Below are positions 50,314-58,744 of a stretch of DNA of 64,000 nt, piece after piece. The DNA lies in assembly GCA_964411985.1 (NCBI GenBank), contig CAYPNF010000038.1:1-64000 (forward strand), read 5' to 3'. A program made the position numbers and the translations under genes. Positions within the stretch are counted from its first letter, which is position 1. Each line of letters starts with the position of its first letter. The DNA comes from CAYPNF01 sp964411985. GTDB taxonomy: Bacteria > Verrucomicrobiota > Verrucomicrobiia > Limisphaerales > J093. The notes under the pieces were generated by a model. The model saw nothing but the letters and a program-made list of their open reading frames with translations, made no database searches and was not told the origin of the DNA.

Positions 50314-51156
50314 ATGAGCGATGCCCTGAGCGTGATGTTTTGGCCACTGGTAGCGTGTCTCTTGCTGCCAGGTTTGCTCGTCTACATGGGGCTTCATATC
50401 GTGCGGCGGGAGATCATTTTCGTTGACCTGGCCCTGGCGCAGATCTCGGCGCTGGGAATCTGTGTGTGCATCATGCTGGGGCACGAGGCGCGGGAGAATC
50501 ACACCTATTTTTGGTCGGCCGGCTTTACCTTGGTGGGGGCGGCGCTTTTCGCTCTGCTCCGCGGTTCCGGGAAAGGCCGAGTGCCCGCTGAGGCCCTTAT
50601 CGGAATTGTCTACGTCGTGGCAGCGGCGTTGTGCATTCTTTTGCTGAGTGGTAGTTCGGAGGGCAATGAAGCGCTTCGTCGTACGCTGGTGGGGGATGTG
50701 CTGCTGGTGCGGCCGGTCGAGATCCTCAAGACCCTGGGAGTCTATCTGCCGGTGGCGGCGCTCCACTATGTATTCCGGCGCCAGTTTCTCCTGCTCTCGT
50801 TTTCCCCTGACCAGGAGGAAACGGCACGGCTGAGGGTGCGGTGGTGGGATTTCCTTTTCTACGCCATGTTCGGCTTTGTGGTGACGAGTTTTGTCCAGAT
50901 GGGGGGGGTGCTTTTGACGTTCTCCTACCTGATTGTTCCGGCGGTGGCCGCCACCTTCCTGGTGACTTCGTTGGCCGCGCGCATGGCGGTGGGATGGGGG
51001 TTGGCGGCGCTCGCCAGCGTCGCGGGGTTGTACGGAGCCTTTCGGCTCGACCTGCCCACGGGAGCGGCGATTGTTTGTGCTTTGGGTTTGGGTTTGGTGT
51101 TGGCCACGGTGGTGGCGTGGTTCGTTGGCCGTCGTTCGCAAAAGCCCTCGGTATGA
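50314..51156 (+). CDS. ABC-3 family metal ABC transporter permease (ZnuB/MntB-like)
   Basis: A 280-residue inner-membrane permease with about 8 hydrophobic helices. The ABC-3 signature is seen in LLVYMGLHIVRREIIFVDLALAQISALG near the N-terminus, with GVLLTFSYLIVPAVAATFLV near 200-220. Family members import zinc, manganese or iron together with an ATPase and a solute-binding protein. Neither partner is in this window, so they are either encoded elsewhere or lost. The stop overlaps the start of the SDR gene (ATGA), an odd pairing for a metal permease. The 50056-50313 leader shows no gene; metal specificity cannot be told. Confidence 0.88.
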   Translation: MSDALSVMFWPLVACLLLPGLLVYMGLHIVRREIIFVDLALAQISALGICVCIMLGHEARENHTYFWSAGFTLVGAALFALLRGSGKGRVPAEALIGIVYVVAAALCILLLSGSSEGNEALRRTLVGDVLLVRPVEILKTLGVYLPVAALHYVFRRQFLLLSFSPDQEETARLRVRWWDFLFYAMFGFVVTSFVQMGGVLLTFSYLIVPAVAATFLVTSLAARMAVGWGLAALASVAGLYGAFRLDLPTGAAIVCALGLGLVLATVVAWFVGRRSQKPSV

Positions 51157-51965
51157 ATCCTGTAGCCCTCATTACTGGTGCCTCCCGCGGAATTGGCCGC
51201 GCGGTCGCCGTTGAACTGGCGCGTTTGGGTCGCGATGTTCTGATCAACTATGCCCGCAATCAGGAAGCGGCCATGACTGCAGCAGCAGAGTGCCTCGAGG
51301 CTGCGACCGCCGCGGGCCAGACTTCCGTCCGTGTCGAGGTCTATGGGGGGGACATAGGGGAGCGGGAGGTCCGCGAGGGCCTTATCGCGTTCTGTCGGTC
51401 CGCGTTCGGCAGACTGGACCTGCTCGTCAATAACGCTGGAGTGGCGCCTTTGGTTCGGAGCGACCTGCTCGAGACCACGGAAGAGAGCTACGAGAGGCTG
51501 ATGCGGGTCAATGTGAAGGGCCCGTTCTTCCTGACGCAACTGGCGGCTCGCTGGATGATCGAGCAAAGTCAGGCGCTGCGCGCAGGTGGATCTCCGAGTG
51601 CGCCCTATCGACCTAAAATTATCACGGTTTCATCCATCAGCGCCTATACCGCCTCGGCGAGCCGCGGCGAATACTGCGTGTCCAAGGCCGCCTTGTCGAT
51701 GGTCAGTTCCTTGTTTGCGGCCCGCTTGGCGCAGGAGGGTATCCAGGTTTTTGAGATACGCCCCGGCGTCATCGCCACGGACATGACAGAAGCTGTGCGC
51801 GGCAAGTACGATCAACTGATTGAGGAGGGTTTAACCCCCATTCGTCGATGGGGAAGGCCCGAGGACATCGCGAAGGCAGTCAGCGCGATCGCTCAGGATC
51901 TGCTTCCCTTTAGTACCGGTGAGATTTTGAATGTGGACGGTGGTTTCCACCTGCGAACCCTGTAA
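51153..51965 (+). CDS. Short-chain dehydrogenase/reductase (FabG-like)
   Basis: A 270-residue classical SDR. The cofactor loop is ALITGASRGIGRAVAV (TGxxxGxG), the structural motif NNAG is in LLVNNAGVAP, and the catalytic triad is Ser in TVSSISAY plus YCVSK (YxxxK). The C-terminal DMTEAVRGKYDQLIEEG and GEILNVDGGFHL are like 3-oxoacyl-ACP reductases, and such genes are often named fabG by similarity. No fatty-acid genes are nearby. Here it precedes a GH88-like hydrolase by 19 bases and a flavin oxidoreductase, so oxidation or reduction of a sugar or uronate derivative is an alternative. It is translationally coupled to the upstream permease. Confidence 0.9.
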   Translation: MNPVALITGASRGIGRAVAVELARLGRDVLINYARNQEAAMTAAAECLEAATAAGQTSVRVEVYGGDIGEREVREGLIAFCRSAFGRLDLLVNNAGVAPLVRSDLLETTEESYERLMRVNVKGPFFLTQLAARWMIEQSQALRAGGSPSAPYRPKIITVSSISAYTASASRGEYCVSKAALSMVSSLFAARLAQEGIQVFEIRPGVIATDMTEAVRGKYDQLIEEGLTPIRRWGRPEDIAKAVSAIAQDLLPFSTGEILNVDGGFHLRTL

Positions 51966-51984
51966 CCAGAAGGACTTTTCCCTT

Positions 51985-53442
51985 ATGCCAATCAAGACGG
52001 ACTCTTCCCTCACTGCCGGCGCGCTCCGGGGAGCCGTGGAACGTATGTTCGAGCTCTCGGCTGAGAAGATCCAGGCCGTGGAGAGGGGCTGGAGGCCAGA
52101 GCAAGGAACTCCGGTGTTCACGGTGCGAGGCAAATACACGGCCCGGGGCTGGACGGAGTGGACCCAGGGTTTCCAGATTGGCTCGGCGATTCTACAATTT
52201 GAGGCTACCGGGGACCAGCTCTTCCTCGAGCTGGGGAAACGGCAGACCCACGACAAAATGTCCCCCCACGTCTCGCACACGGGTGTTCACGACCACGGTT
52301 TCAATAATATTTCCACCTACGGCAATCTTCATCGGCTGATGCGGGAGGGAAAGACCCCGTCAGACCAGCGTGAGAAAGAATTCTATGAGCTGGCCTTGAA
52401 AGTGTCGGGTGCGGTGCAGGCCGCCCGCTGGACACCTTGTTGCGAGGGCGGCGGATACATCTACTCCTTCAACGGACCGCATTCCCTGTTCGTGGACACA
52501 ATGCGCTCTTTGCGTTCGCTGGCCTTGGCTCACCAGTTGGGCTACCTCCTCATGGGGGAGCGCGACAGCCGCATCTCGCTGCTCAGGCGCTTGATCCAGC
52601 ATGCGGAGGCCACTGCTCGATACAATGTCTATTACGGTGAAGGCCGGGACATCTATGACGTTCGTGGCCGCGTCGCACACGAGAGTATCTTCAACGTGAA
52701 TGACGGGAGTTACCGCTGTCCCAATTCCCAGCAGGGGTATTCTCCTTTTACGACCTGGACTCGTGGGTTGGCCTGGGCGATGCTGGGATTCGCCGAGCAG
52801 GCGGAGTTCTTCTCGACCCTCAGTGATGCCGAGATCGAGGACGCCTGCAATCCCCCAGGTTCGCCCTGCGTATCTTTTGCAGGGACTGCGACCCACCTCC
52901 AGCCTAAGAAGGCGCAGGAGGTTCGGCACATGTTCTGGCGCGCTGCGACGGTCACTGCGGATTACTACCTGGAAGTGGTCTGTGCCGATGGTGTCCCCCT
53001 TTGGGATACCGGGGCCCCGCGGGTTCATCGGATGGGTGATTATGCCACGAAGGCTTCGAATCCCTTCAATCCTTGGGAGCCCGTGGACAGTTCGGCAGCG
53101 GCTGTGGCGGCACAGGGCTTGATGCGTTTAGCGCGTTGCTGCGAGGCTCGAGGGGAATCAGTGGATGCTAGGCGTTATCGCGGAGCGGGCTTGACCACCG
53201 CTCGTACTTTGCTGGAGGAGCCTTATCTCTCGACCCAGCCCAAGCACCAAGGCCTCCTGCTGCATTCGGTCTATCACCGGCCGAATGGCTGGGATTGTGT
53301 CGCTTCGGGCCAGGATGTTCCCAATGGTGAAAGCTCGCTCTGGGGAGACTACCATCTCCGCGAGTTAGGGTTGATGCTCCTGCGCGAAGTGAAGGGAGAG
53401 GCCCCGCTGGTCTTCTTCCTGCCTCCGCGATCGGCCCAGTGA
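51985..53442 (+). CDS. GH88-like (unsaturated glucuronyl hydrolase-type) protein
   Basis: A 485-residue (alpha/alpha)6-barrel protein resembling glycoside hydrolase family 88, which hydrates the double bond of unsaturated uronyl residues left by polysaccharide lyases. Supporting segments: FVDTMRSLRSLALAHQLG with a candidate catalytic Asp near 170, TTWTRGLAWAMLGFAE, VPLWDTGAP, PVDSSAAAVAAQGLMRLA and SSLWGDYHLRELGLML. No signal peptide, so it acts in the cytoplasm on imported oligosaccharides. It lies between the SDR and the flavin oxidoreductase, which starts 7 bases downstream, suggesting a small catabolic operon. The start at 51985 follows AGAAGGA with a longish spacer. The exact substrate is unknown. 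Confidence 0.82.
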   Translation: MPIKTDSSLTAGALRGAVERMFELSAEKIQAVERGWRPEQGTPVFTVRGKYTARGWTEWTQGFQIGSAILQFEATGDQLFLELGKRQTHDKMSPHVSHTGVHDHGFNNISTYGNLHRLMREGKTPSDQREKEFYELALKVSGAVQAARWTPCCEGGGYIYSFNGPHSLFVDTMRSLRSLALAHQLGYLLMGERDSRISLLRRLIQHAEATARYNVYYGEGRDIYDVRGRVAHESIFNVNDGSYRCPNSQQGYSPFTTWTRGLAWAMLGFAEQAEFFSTLSDAEIEDACNPPGSPCVSFAGTATHLQPKKAQEVRHMFWRAATVTADYYLEVVCADGVPLWDTGAPRVHRMGDYATKASNPFNPWEPVDSSAAAVAAQGLMRLARCCEARGESVDARRYRGAGLTTARTLLEEPYLSTQPKHQGLLLHSVYHRPNGWDCVASGQDVPNGESSLWGDYHLRELGLMLLREVKGEAPLVFFLPPRSAQ

Positions 53443-53449
53443 ACGGTGG

Positions 53450-54952
53450 ATGTCCTCCTGCACGACTATGCGACGAATAGCCAGTTTCAAGACGGTGCTC
53501 GACTTCCAGAGTTACGTGTCCGAACTGGGACTGGAGCTCCCTTGCGATACCGGGATTCTGCGGCAGGGTGAATCGCCGCTGGGCTGGCCAGTGAAGGGCT
53601 GCACGGTCAACGGGAAGCCGATCGGCAACCGTTGCGTTGTGCATCCGATGGAGGGGTGGGATGGCACCGGCGAAGGGGGTATCACCGAGGAGGTTCGGCA
53701 GCGGTGGAGTAAGTTCGGGTTGAGTGGAGCCAAGCTGATTTTTGGTGGAGAGGCTCTGGCCGTCTGTGCAGAGGGCCGGGCCAATCCACGACAACTCCTG
53801 ATTACCGAGAGCCACCGCCCTGGTCTGTCCGAATTGGTCGCCACACTGAAGCGAGCTCATCAGAACCAGGGATGGACTACCGACGATCTCGTGGTGGGCT
53901 TCCAACTCACCCACTCTGGCCGTTTCTCCAGGCCGAACCATTCGGCAAAACCGGAGCCTATCGTGGCGTACCGGCATCCTCTCTTGGATCGAAGGGTTGG
54001 GGTCACGGACGACAGCCAGGTGATCTCGGATTCAGAGGTGGAACGGTTGGTGCAGAGATACGCTGACGCCGCTCTGGTGGCCCGGGACGCAGGTGCCGAC
54101 TTCGTCGACATCAAGCATTGCCACGGCTACCTGTTGCACGAGTTTTTGGGTGCGAAGACGAGGACCGGCAAGTACGGAGGCTCGTTTGAGAACCGCACCC
54201 GGCCTCTCCGCGAAATAGTCCAGGCGATTCGGGCGAGCGGCAACACCCTGGATCTAGCCGTCCGGCTCAGCGCGTTCGATTTGGTGCCGTTTCGGCCCGA
54301 TCCTGAGCGATCTGCGCCCGGCAGACCAGGTTGCGGGATTCCGGAGGACTTCCGCCCCTTCCTCCCTTACCGCTACGGATTTGGGGTGAACTCAGAGAAT
54401 CCGTTGGAGATCGATTTGGATGAACCGCTGCGGTTCCTGGGGCTCTGTGCCGAGCTGGGAATCAAGATTGTGAACCTCAGCGCCGGATCTCCTTACTACA
54501 ATCCTCATATTCAAAGGCCCGCCGCCTATCCCCCTTCCGATGGTTACCAGTCGCCCGAAGACCCGCTCGTGGGAGTGGCGCGTCAAATCCAAGCCGCCCG
54601 ATGGCTCAGGGAGCGGGCGCCGCGCGAGTTGCTGCTGGTGGGGACCGGGTACACCTATCTCCAGGATTACCTCCCGCACGTGGCGCAGGCGGTGGTGCGA
54701 AATGGGTGGGTGGACCTGGTGGGGATAGGCCGGATGGTCCTGAGCTATCCAGAATTCTTCACTGACATTCTGCGGGAAGGAAAACTGGCTGCGAAGAAGA
54801 TCTGCCGCACCTTCAGCGAGTGTACGACCGCGCCTCGTCTGGGGATGATCAGCGGGTGTTATCCACTCGACCCGCTCTATTCCCAACGCGAGGAAGCAGC
54901 GCGGCTAAAGGCCTTGAAAAGGGCTCTCCCCGAGATTCAGCCTGGTTCCTGA
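53450..54952 (+). CDS. NADH:flavin oxidoreductase (Old Yellow Enzyme family)
   Basis: A 500-residue FMN-dependent TIM-barrel enzyme of the OYE/2,4-dienoyl-CoA reductase N-terminal type. Motifs: NRCVVHPMEGWDGTGEGG (the family's first strand and loop), VGFQLTHSGRFSRP, FVDIKHCHGYLLHEFLGAKT, YGGSFENRTRPLREIV, and VDLVGIGRMVLSYPEFF. It lacks the C-terminal FAD/NAD domains of dienoyl-CoA reductases but ends with a cysteine-containing segment (KICRTFSECTTAPRLGMISG). Physiological substrate unknown; these enzymes reduce activated C=C bonds. A start at 53468 (MRRIASF) is equally possible. Follows the GH88-like gene by 7 bases; tlyA begins 8 bases after its stop. Confidence 0.9.
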   Translation: MSSCTTMRRIASFKTVLDFQSYVSELGLELPCDTGILRQGESPLGWPVKGCTVNGKPIGNRCVVHPMEGWDGTGEGGITEEVRQRWSKFGLSGAKLIFGGEALAVCAEGRANPRQLLITESHRPGLSELVATLKRAHQNQGWTTDDLVVGFQLTHSGRFSRPNHSAKPEPIVAYRHPLLDRRVGVTDDSQVISDSEVERLVQRYADAALVARDAGADFVDIKHCHGYLLHEFLGAKTRTGKYGGSFENRTRPLREIVQAIRASGNTLDLAVRLSAFDLVPFRPDPERSAPGRPGCGIPEDFRPFLPYRYGFGVNSENPLEIDLDEPLRFLGLCAELGIKIVNLSAGSPYYNPHIQRPAAYPPSDGYQSPEDPLVGVARQIQAARWLRERAPRELLLVGTGYTYLQDYLPHVAQAVVRNGWVDLVGIGRMVLSYPEFFTDILREGKLAAKKICRTFSECTTAPRLGMISGCYPLDPLYSQREEAARLKALKRALPEIQPGS

Positions 54953-54960
54953 TCTGGTTC

Positions 54961-55743
54961 ATGGACGCACCAGCCCTCAACCGATCCGGAAGACTGGGAG
55001 CCCAGCGCCTCGATCTGGCGCTTGTCGACCGCGGGATCTGCGAGAGTCGAGAAAAAGCACAGCGCGCCATTCTGGCTGGGCAGGTACGGGTGAACCAGCA
55101 AGTGGCCACGAAGGCGAGCACCAAGACGCACCCCCACGACTTGATCGAGCTCGAGGCGGCCGAGCGCTACGTGGGCCGGGGTGGCTACAAGCTCGAGCGG
55201 GCCCTGGACGCTTTCCAGTTGGAGGTGACTGGAAAGGTGGCGTTGGACTTGGGGGCATCCACGGGTGGGTTCACTGACTGCCTCCTCCAGCGGGGCGCAC
55301 AAAGAGTCTATGCGGTGGATGTCGGAAAGGGTCAATTGGCCTGGAAACTGCGACAGGATCCGCGAGTGGTGGTCATGGAGGGGGTGAACGCTCGGCATTT
55401 GGTCGCGCAGGATTTTTCGGGTCCCCCACCGGATTTTTCCCTGGTGGTGATTGACTGCTCCTTCATCTCCCTGCGGCATATCCTGCCGGTGGCTTCCAGG
55501 CTGCTGAGCGCGAATGGCCGTGTCGTGGCGCTAATCAAGCCACAGTTCGAAGCCGGGAAAGCCGAAGTGGATCGGGGGGCGGGGGTGATACGTGATCCGG
55601 CAGTCCATGAGAGGGTTCTGGCTGAACTCAAGGCGTTCGTGGCAGAAAGAGGCGTTTTGCGATGGTCAGGGACGGTCGAATCCCCCATATTGGGAGCACA
55701 AGGCAACAAAGAATTTCTGGTGCTGCTTGAAAAAACTGCGTGA
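54961..55743 (+). CDS. tlyA: TlyA-family rRNA methyltransferase
   Basis: A 260-residue TlyA protein: an S4 RNA-binding domain (about 12-75, RLDLALVDRGICESREKAQR) and an FtsJ/RrmJ-like SAM methyltransferase domain (about 78-255, VALDLGASTGGFTDCLLQRG, VVIDCSFISLRHILP, ALIKPQFEAGK). TlyA enzymes 2'-O-methylate 16S and/or 23S rRNA. The ATG at 54961 begins a typical N-terminus after the preceding stop. It overlaps the proposed nadK start by 17 bases; a tlyA-nadK pair is common in bacteria. Confidence 0.93.
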   Translation: MDAPALNRSGRLGAQRLDLALVDRGICESREKAQRAILAGQVRVNQQVATKASTKTHPHDLIELEAAERYVGRGGYKLERALDAFQLEVTGKVALDLGASTGGFTDCLLQRGAQRVYAVDVGKGQLAWKLRQDPRVVVMEGVNARHLVAQDFSGPPPDFSLVVIDCSFISLRHILPVASRLLSANGRVVALIKPQFEAGKAEVDRGAGVIRDPAVHERVLAELKAFVAERGVLRWSGTVESPILGAQGNKEFLVLLEKTA

Positions 55744-56611
55744 CAAGATTCAGACGGTGGGATTGCTGGCGAATCCCGATAAGGCTGCCGGAGTCGCGGC
55801 GTTTCGTAGAGCCTTGAGCCTTCTCGAGGCGCGGCGGGTGCAGGTGGTGACCGAACCGGTTACCGGCCGGATGGGTGGTTTGAAGCTGGAAGAGGCCCCC
55901 GATGTAGCCACCCTGGCTCGCCGGTGCGACTTGTTGCTCGTGTTTGGCGGGGATGGGACGATTCTGACCGTCGCCCGAGAGATCGCCGGTTCGACGACCC
56001 CCATGCTGGGAGTGAACTTGGGAAGACTTGGCTTCTTAACCTCCGTGTCGGCCCGCCGTCTCGAGGAAGGGCTGGAGATGGTCTGGCAAGGCCGGTGCCT
56101 GGTGGAGTTGCGGTCCATGATCCAAGTGACCCACCCGCGCGGCGGAAGGCGTGCGCCGCTGCTGGCGTTGAATGACCTGGTGATCAGCCGCGGCGCATCG
56201 CCACGGCTGATCGAGTTGGAGGTCAAGGTGGATCAAGTTCCCTTGACCAGCTATCGCGGCGATGGGTTGATCATCAGCTCACCCACCGGTTCTACCGCCT
56301 ATTCCCTGGCTGCGGGGGGATCGGTGATTTGTCCGCAGGCGGATGTGTTCGCCTTGACCCCGATTTGTCCCCATACCCTCTCCTGCCGTTCGGTGATTGT
56401 AAGCCTGGATTCGGAGATCGAGGTGCGAATGCTCGATGGCCGTCCTGAGACTCTTCTGGCCGTGGACGGTCAGAATCAGTACCCCTTGGAGGCCCGGCAA
56501 GTGGTGACCATCCGTCGAAGTAGGCATTCTGCTCGGTTGATACGGCTCCCCGGCAGCACGTTCTTTGGCACTCTTCGCCAAAAGCTGAATTGGAGTGGAT
56601 CCAGCATCTAG
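55727..56611 (+). CDS. nadK: NAD kinase
   Basis: About 294 residues, phosphorylating NAD to NADP with ATP or polyphosphate in the cytoplasm. The GGDGT motif is in LLVFGGDGTILTVARE, followed by GVNLGRLGFLTSV, ALNDLVISRG and DGLIISSPTGSTAYSLAAGG, all hallmarks of the PpnK family. No ATG precedes the conserved VGLLANPDKAAG block; the TTG at 55727 gives KKLRDKIQTVGLLANP, the expected start, and overlaps tlyA. A GTG at 55757 is an alternative. The LacI-type regulator begins 7 bases after its stop. Confidence 0.93.
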   Translation: MKKLRDKIQTVGLLANPDKAAGVAAFRRALSLLEARRVQVVTEPVTGRMGGLKLEEAPDVATLARRCDLLLVFGGDGTILTVAREIAGSTTPMLGVNLGRLGFLTSVSARRLEEGLEMVWQGRCLVELRSMIQVTHPRGGRRAPLLALNDLVISRGASPRLIELEVKVDQVPLTSYRGDGLIISSPTGSTAYSLAAGGSVICPQADVFALTPICPHTLSCRSVIVSLDSEIEVRMLDGRPETLLAVDGQNQYPLEARQVVTIRRSRHSARLIRLPGSTFFGTLRQKLNWSGSSI

Positions 56612-56618
56612 CGTCCCC

Positions 56619-57629
56619 ATGGTTCGTCTCAAGGACATCGCTCAGTTGGCAGGGGTTTCCGCCATGACAGTGTCCCGCGTTCTGCGCGGATCGGCTGGGA
56701 TTGCACCGCGCACCCGTAGCCGCGTCCTGGCTATAGCGCGGCAGCACGGATACGTGCCCGACTCCCTGGCTCAGGGCTTGCGCACGCGGACAAACCGTCT
56801 GCTGGCCATGGTGGTACCCACCCTGGCTGATCCCCAGTGGGCTGCGTTCGCCGCGTGGATTGAGGACCGGGTCCGGGAAGCTGGATATGACCTGTTGTTG
56901 GCTCAGTCCCGCGGCAACGTCGACGTGGAAGAACGTTGTGTCCGCAGGATCCTTGCTCGGCGGCCCGCAGGGATCTTCCTGGCCCCGATTCCGCGCCTGG
57001 CTCCCGAGGTTCCCCTCTTCAAAGAACTCGAGCGATCGGCTCCTTGCATTGTGGTTCTGGGGCAGCGTCCGCGCTTTTGTTCACGCTTTCCGCATGTCGC
57101 TTCCGACGACGAAACAGCAGCTCTGCAGATGACCCGGCATCTGTTGAGGATGGGGCATGCCGAAATCGCCTTTCTGGCCGGTCCCGTTGCGTCGCCTGCC
57201 TCGTCGGCGCGATTCCAGGGGTATCGGCGGGCCTTGGGGGAGGTGGGGGTACCCGTGGATGACCGTCTTGTGTTCCGAGCGGGTGAGGACATGGATTCGG
57301 GAGAGCAAGCAGCCCGCCAGATGCTGTCGGAAAGGACTGTGGTCACCGCGATCCTCGCTGACAACGACCTGGTGGCGTTGGGAGCTTTGCAGGCCTTGCA
57401 GGCGCACGGTCTTGAAGTTCCGCGCCATTGTTCGCTCGCCTCGCTTTGCGAAGCGACCCCAAGCGCCTTCCTGATCGTGCCTTTGGCGACCGTGGTGCAT
57501 CCGCAAGCGGAGTTGGCTAATGCCGCCCTTGAGACCATGCTGTGCGCCATTGCCGGCAAGCCAGCGGTGAGCCGCATCATGGCGGCGTCGGTGGTCCTGC
57601 GCGCAAGCGTTGCCGCGAAGCCATCGTGA
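56619..57629 (+). CDS. LacI-family transcriptional regulator
   Basis: A 336-residue repressor-type regulator. The N-terminal helix-turn-helix is VRLKDIAQLAGVSAMTVSRV, with the hinge helix in PDSLAQGLRTRTNRLLAM, followed by a periplasmic-binding-protein-like sensor domain (about 60-330) with ILADNDLVALGALQAL. Such proteins normally control carbohydrate genes in response to a sugar. It is only 7 bases from nadK and could regulate the GH88/SDR genes upstream, but no operator was recognised. A GTG at 56595 overlapping nadK is an alternative start. The C-terminal region before the stop lacks the usual long conserved segment, so the ligand cannot be guessed. Convergent with the SahR-like gene. Confidence 0.9.
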   Translation: MVRLKDIAQLAGVSAMTVSRVLRGSAGIAPRTRSRVLAIARQHGYVPDSLAQGLRTRTNRLLAMVVPTLADPQWAAFAAWIEDRVREAGYDLLLAQSRGNVDVEERCVRRILARRPAGIFLAPIPRLAPEVPLFKELERSAPCIVVLGQRPRFCSRFPHVASDDETAALQMTRHLLRMGHAEIAFLAGPVASPASSARFQGYRRALGEVGVPVDDRLVFRAGEDMDSGEQAARQMLSERTVVTAILADNDLVALGALQALQAHGLEVPRHCSLASLCEATPSAFLIVPLATVVHPQAELANAALETMLCAIAGKPAVSRIMAASVVLRASVAAKPS

Positions 57630-57666
57630 CCTGGACCGCCCGTTGGGCGAGAGGCGGTGAGGGGTG

Positions 57667-58596
57667 CTATTTCTGGCCGCTGGCCAACAAAGTCGTGAAG
57701 TGGGGAGGCTCTTCCTCGCGAGCCACCACCGAGATCTCCACGTTGCGGAATCCGGCCGCCTCCATCCATTTCTGCAGGTCGGATTCGGCAAACCCGGGCC
57801 AGCGGTCTCCGTAGAGTTCCGATGCCTGCTCGAATTGGTGCTGCAGAAGATCCAGGATCATGACCTGCCCGCCGGCTTTCAGAATGCGGTGCGCGCTCCT
57901 GATTGTCAGGCCCGGGTCGGTGGCGTGATGCAGGGCCTGACTCAGGATGACAAGATCCACGCTCTCAGGATCCACCGGCGGGTGCTGCAGGTCGCCCAGG
58001 CGGAATTCCAGGTTCTTCAACCCATTCTTCTTCGCCTTGGCCGCTCCGAAGGCCACCATCTTCTCGGAATTGTCGACCGCGATTACCTTCTTGCAGCGCC
58101 GCGCGAGCAACTCGCTGACCAGTCCTTCGCCCGATCCCAGGTCCGCCACCACCAGGGGAGGGAGGATGCGCACCAAGAGTTGGCCAAACGCCTGCCAGGA
58201 GCGACCCGGCCCGTAGCTTCGATCGAACCTCCCAGCCACTTGGTCGAAGTAGAGTTGGGCCTGGTTGCGCCTTCTTTGCAGCAAACGCTTCAGATTGACC
58301 TGGTCCGGCTCGTACTCCGGCATCTCTTTGGCCCCACGCAAACCGACCTTGAAAACCTCAAGTTCGGCGGGGTCGACTGTCTGTCGGACGCGGTAAAAAG
58401 TGCGACGACCTTCTCTCCTCGATTGGAGGAGGCCGCACTCGAGCAGAAGGCCGAGGTGGGTGGAGATTCTGGACTGCCCCATATGCGTAACTTCCTGCAG
58501 TTCATTGACTGAGAGTTCATCCACCGCCAGCAGGGCCACAATCCGCAGACGGGTTGGATCTGCCAGCGCACGCAAGGACCGTAAGGTTTCAGACAT
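57667..58596 (-). CDS. sahR: ArsR-family regulator fused to SAM-methyltransferase domain (SahR-like)
   Basis: A 309-residue fusion. Residues 1-90 are an ArsR winged helix-turn-helix (LRALADPTRLRIVALLAVDE, then MGQSRISTHLGLLLECGLLQ and a wing REGRRTFYRV). It lacks the metal-binding ELCVCDL of ArsR sensors. Residues about 120-300 are a class I methyltransferase fold (VVADLGSGEGLVSELLARRC, VDLVILSQALHHATDPGLTI). This layout matches SahR, a repressor known from Proteobacteria that senses S-adenosylhomocysteine and controls the methionine cycle. Its position divergent from metK-ahcY, with a shared palindromic operator, fits that role. The start at 58596 is chosen by homology to ArsR N-termini. The symbol is inferred from architecture and context; whether it retains methyltransferase activity is unknown. 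Confidence 0.85.
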   Translation of the reverse strand: MSETLRSLRALADPTRLRIVALLAVDELSVNELQEVTHMGQSRISTHLGLLLECGLLQSRREGRRTFYRVRQTVDPAELEVFKVGLRGAKEMPEYEPDQVNLKRLLQRRRNQAQLYFDQVAGRFDRSYGPGRSWQAFGQLLVRILPPLVVADLGSGEGLVSELLARRCKKVIAVDNSEKMVAFGAAKAKKNGLKNLEFRLGDLQHPPVDPESVDLVILSQALHHATDPGLTIRSAHRILKAGGQVMILDLLQHQFEQASELYGDRWPGFAESDLQKWMEAAGFRNVEISVVAREEEPPHFTTLLASGQK

Positions 58597-58658
58597 ACAA
58601 ATGGAGCGGGGAAGGCAGAGTAACCGACCCAGCGAGGGCACATCCACCAAAATCCCAG

Positions 58659-58713
58659 TTGACGCTCGGAAAAAATGATATATCGTCTTATCTTGATACG
58701 TCAATATGAGACG
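58659..58713. promoter_or_regulatory. Divergent promoters overlapped by a 30-bp palindromic operator
   Basis: The palindrome at 58684-58713 has 13-bp arms CGTCTTATCTTGA and TCAATATGAGACG around TACG, matching at 11 of 13 positions. A rightward promoter for metK is TTGACG (58659-58664) with 16-bp spacing to TATCGT (58681-58686). A leftward promoter for the regulator is TTGACG (complement of 58699-58704) with 18-bp spacing to TATCAT (complement of 58675-58680). The operator would cover the metK -10 and the leftward -35, as expected for repression in both directions. Promoter assignments are by eye. Confidence 0.65.
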
Positions 58714-58744
58714 TTGCCCCCTGAGTAAGAACGCTAGATCGTCC

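Noticed and set aside
58597..58744. SAM or SAH riboswitch upstream of metK
   Set aside because: The leader from the predicted start site is only about 50 bases and is dominated by the operator palindrome; no riboswitch core could be recognised.
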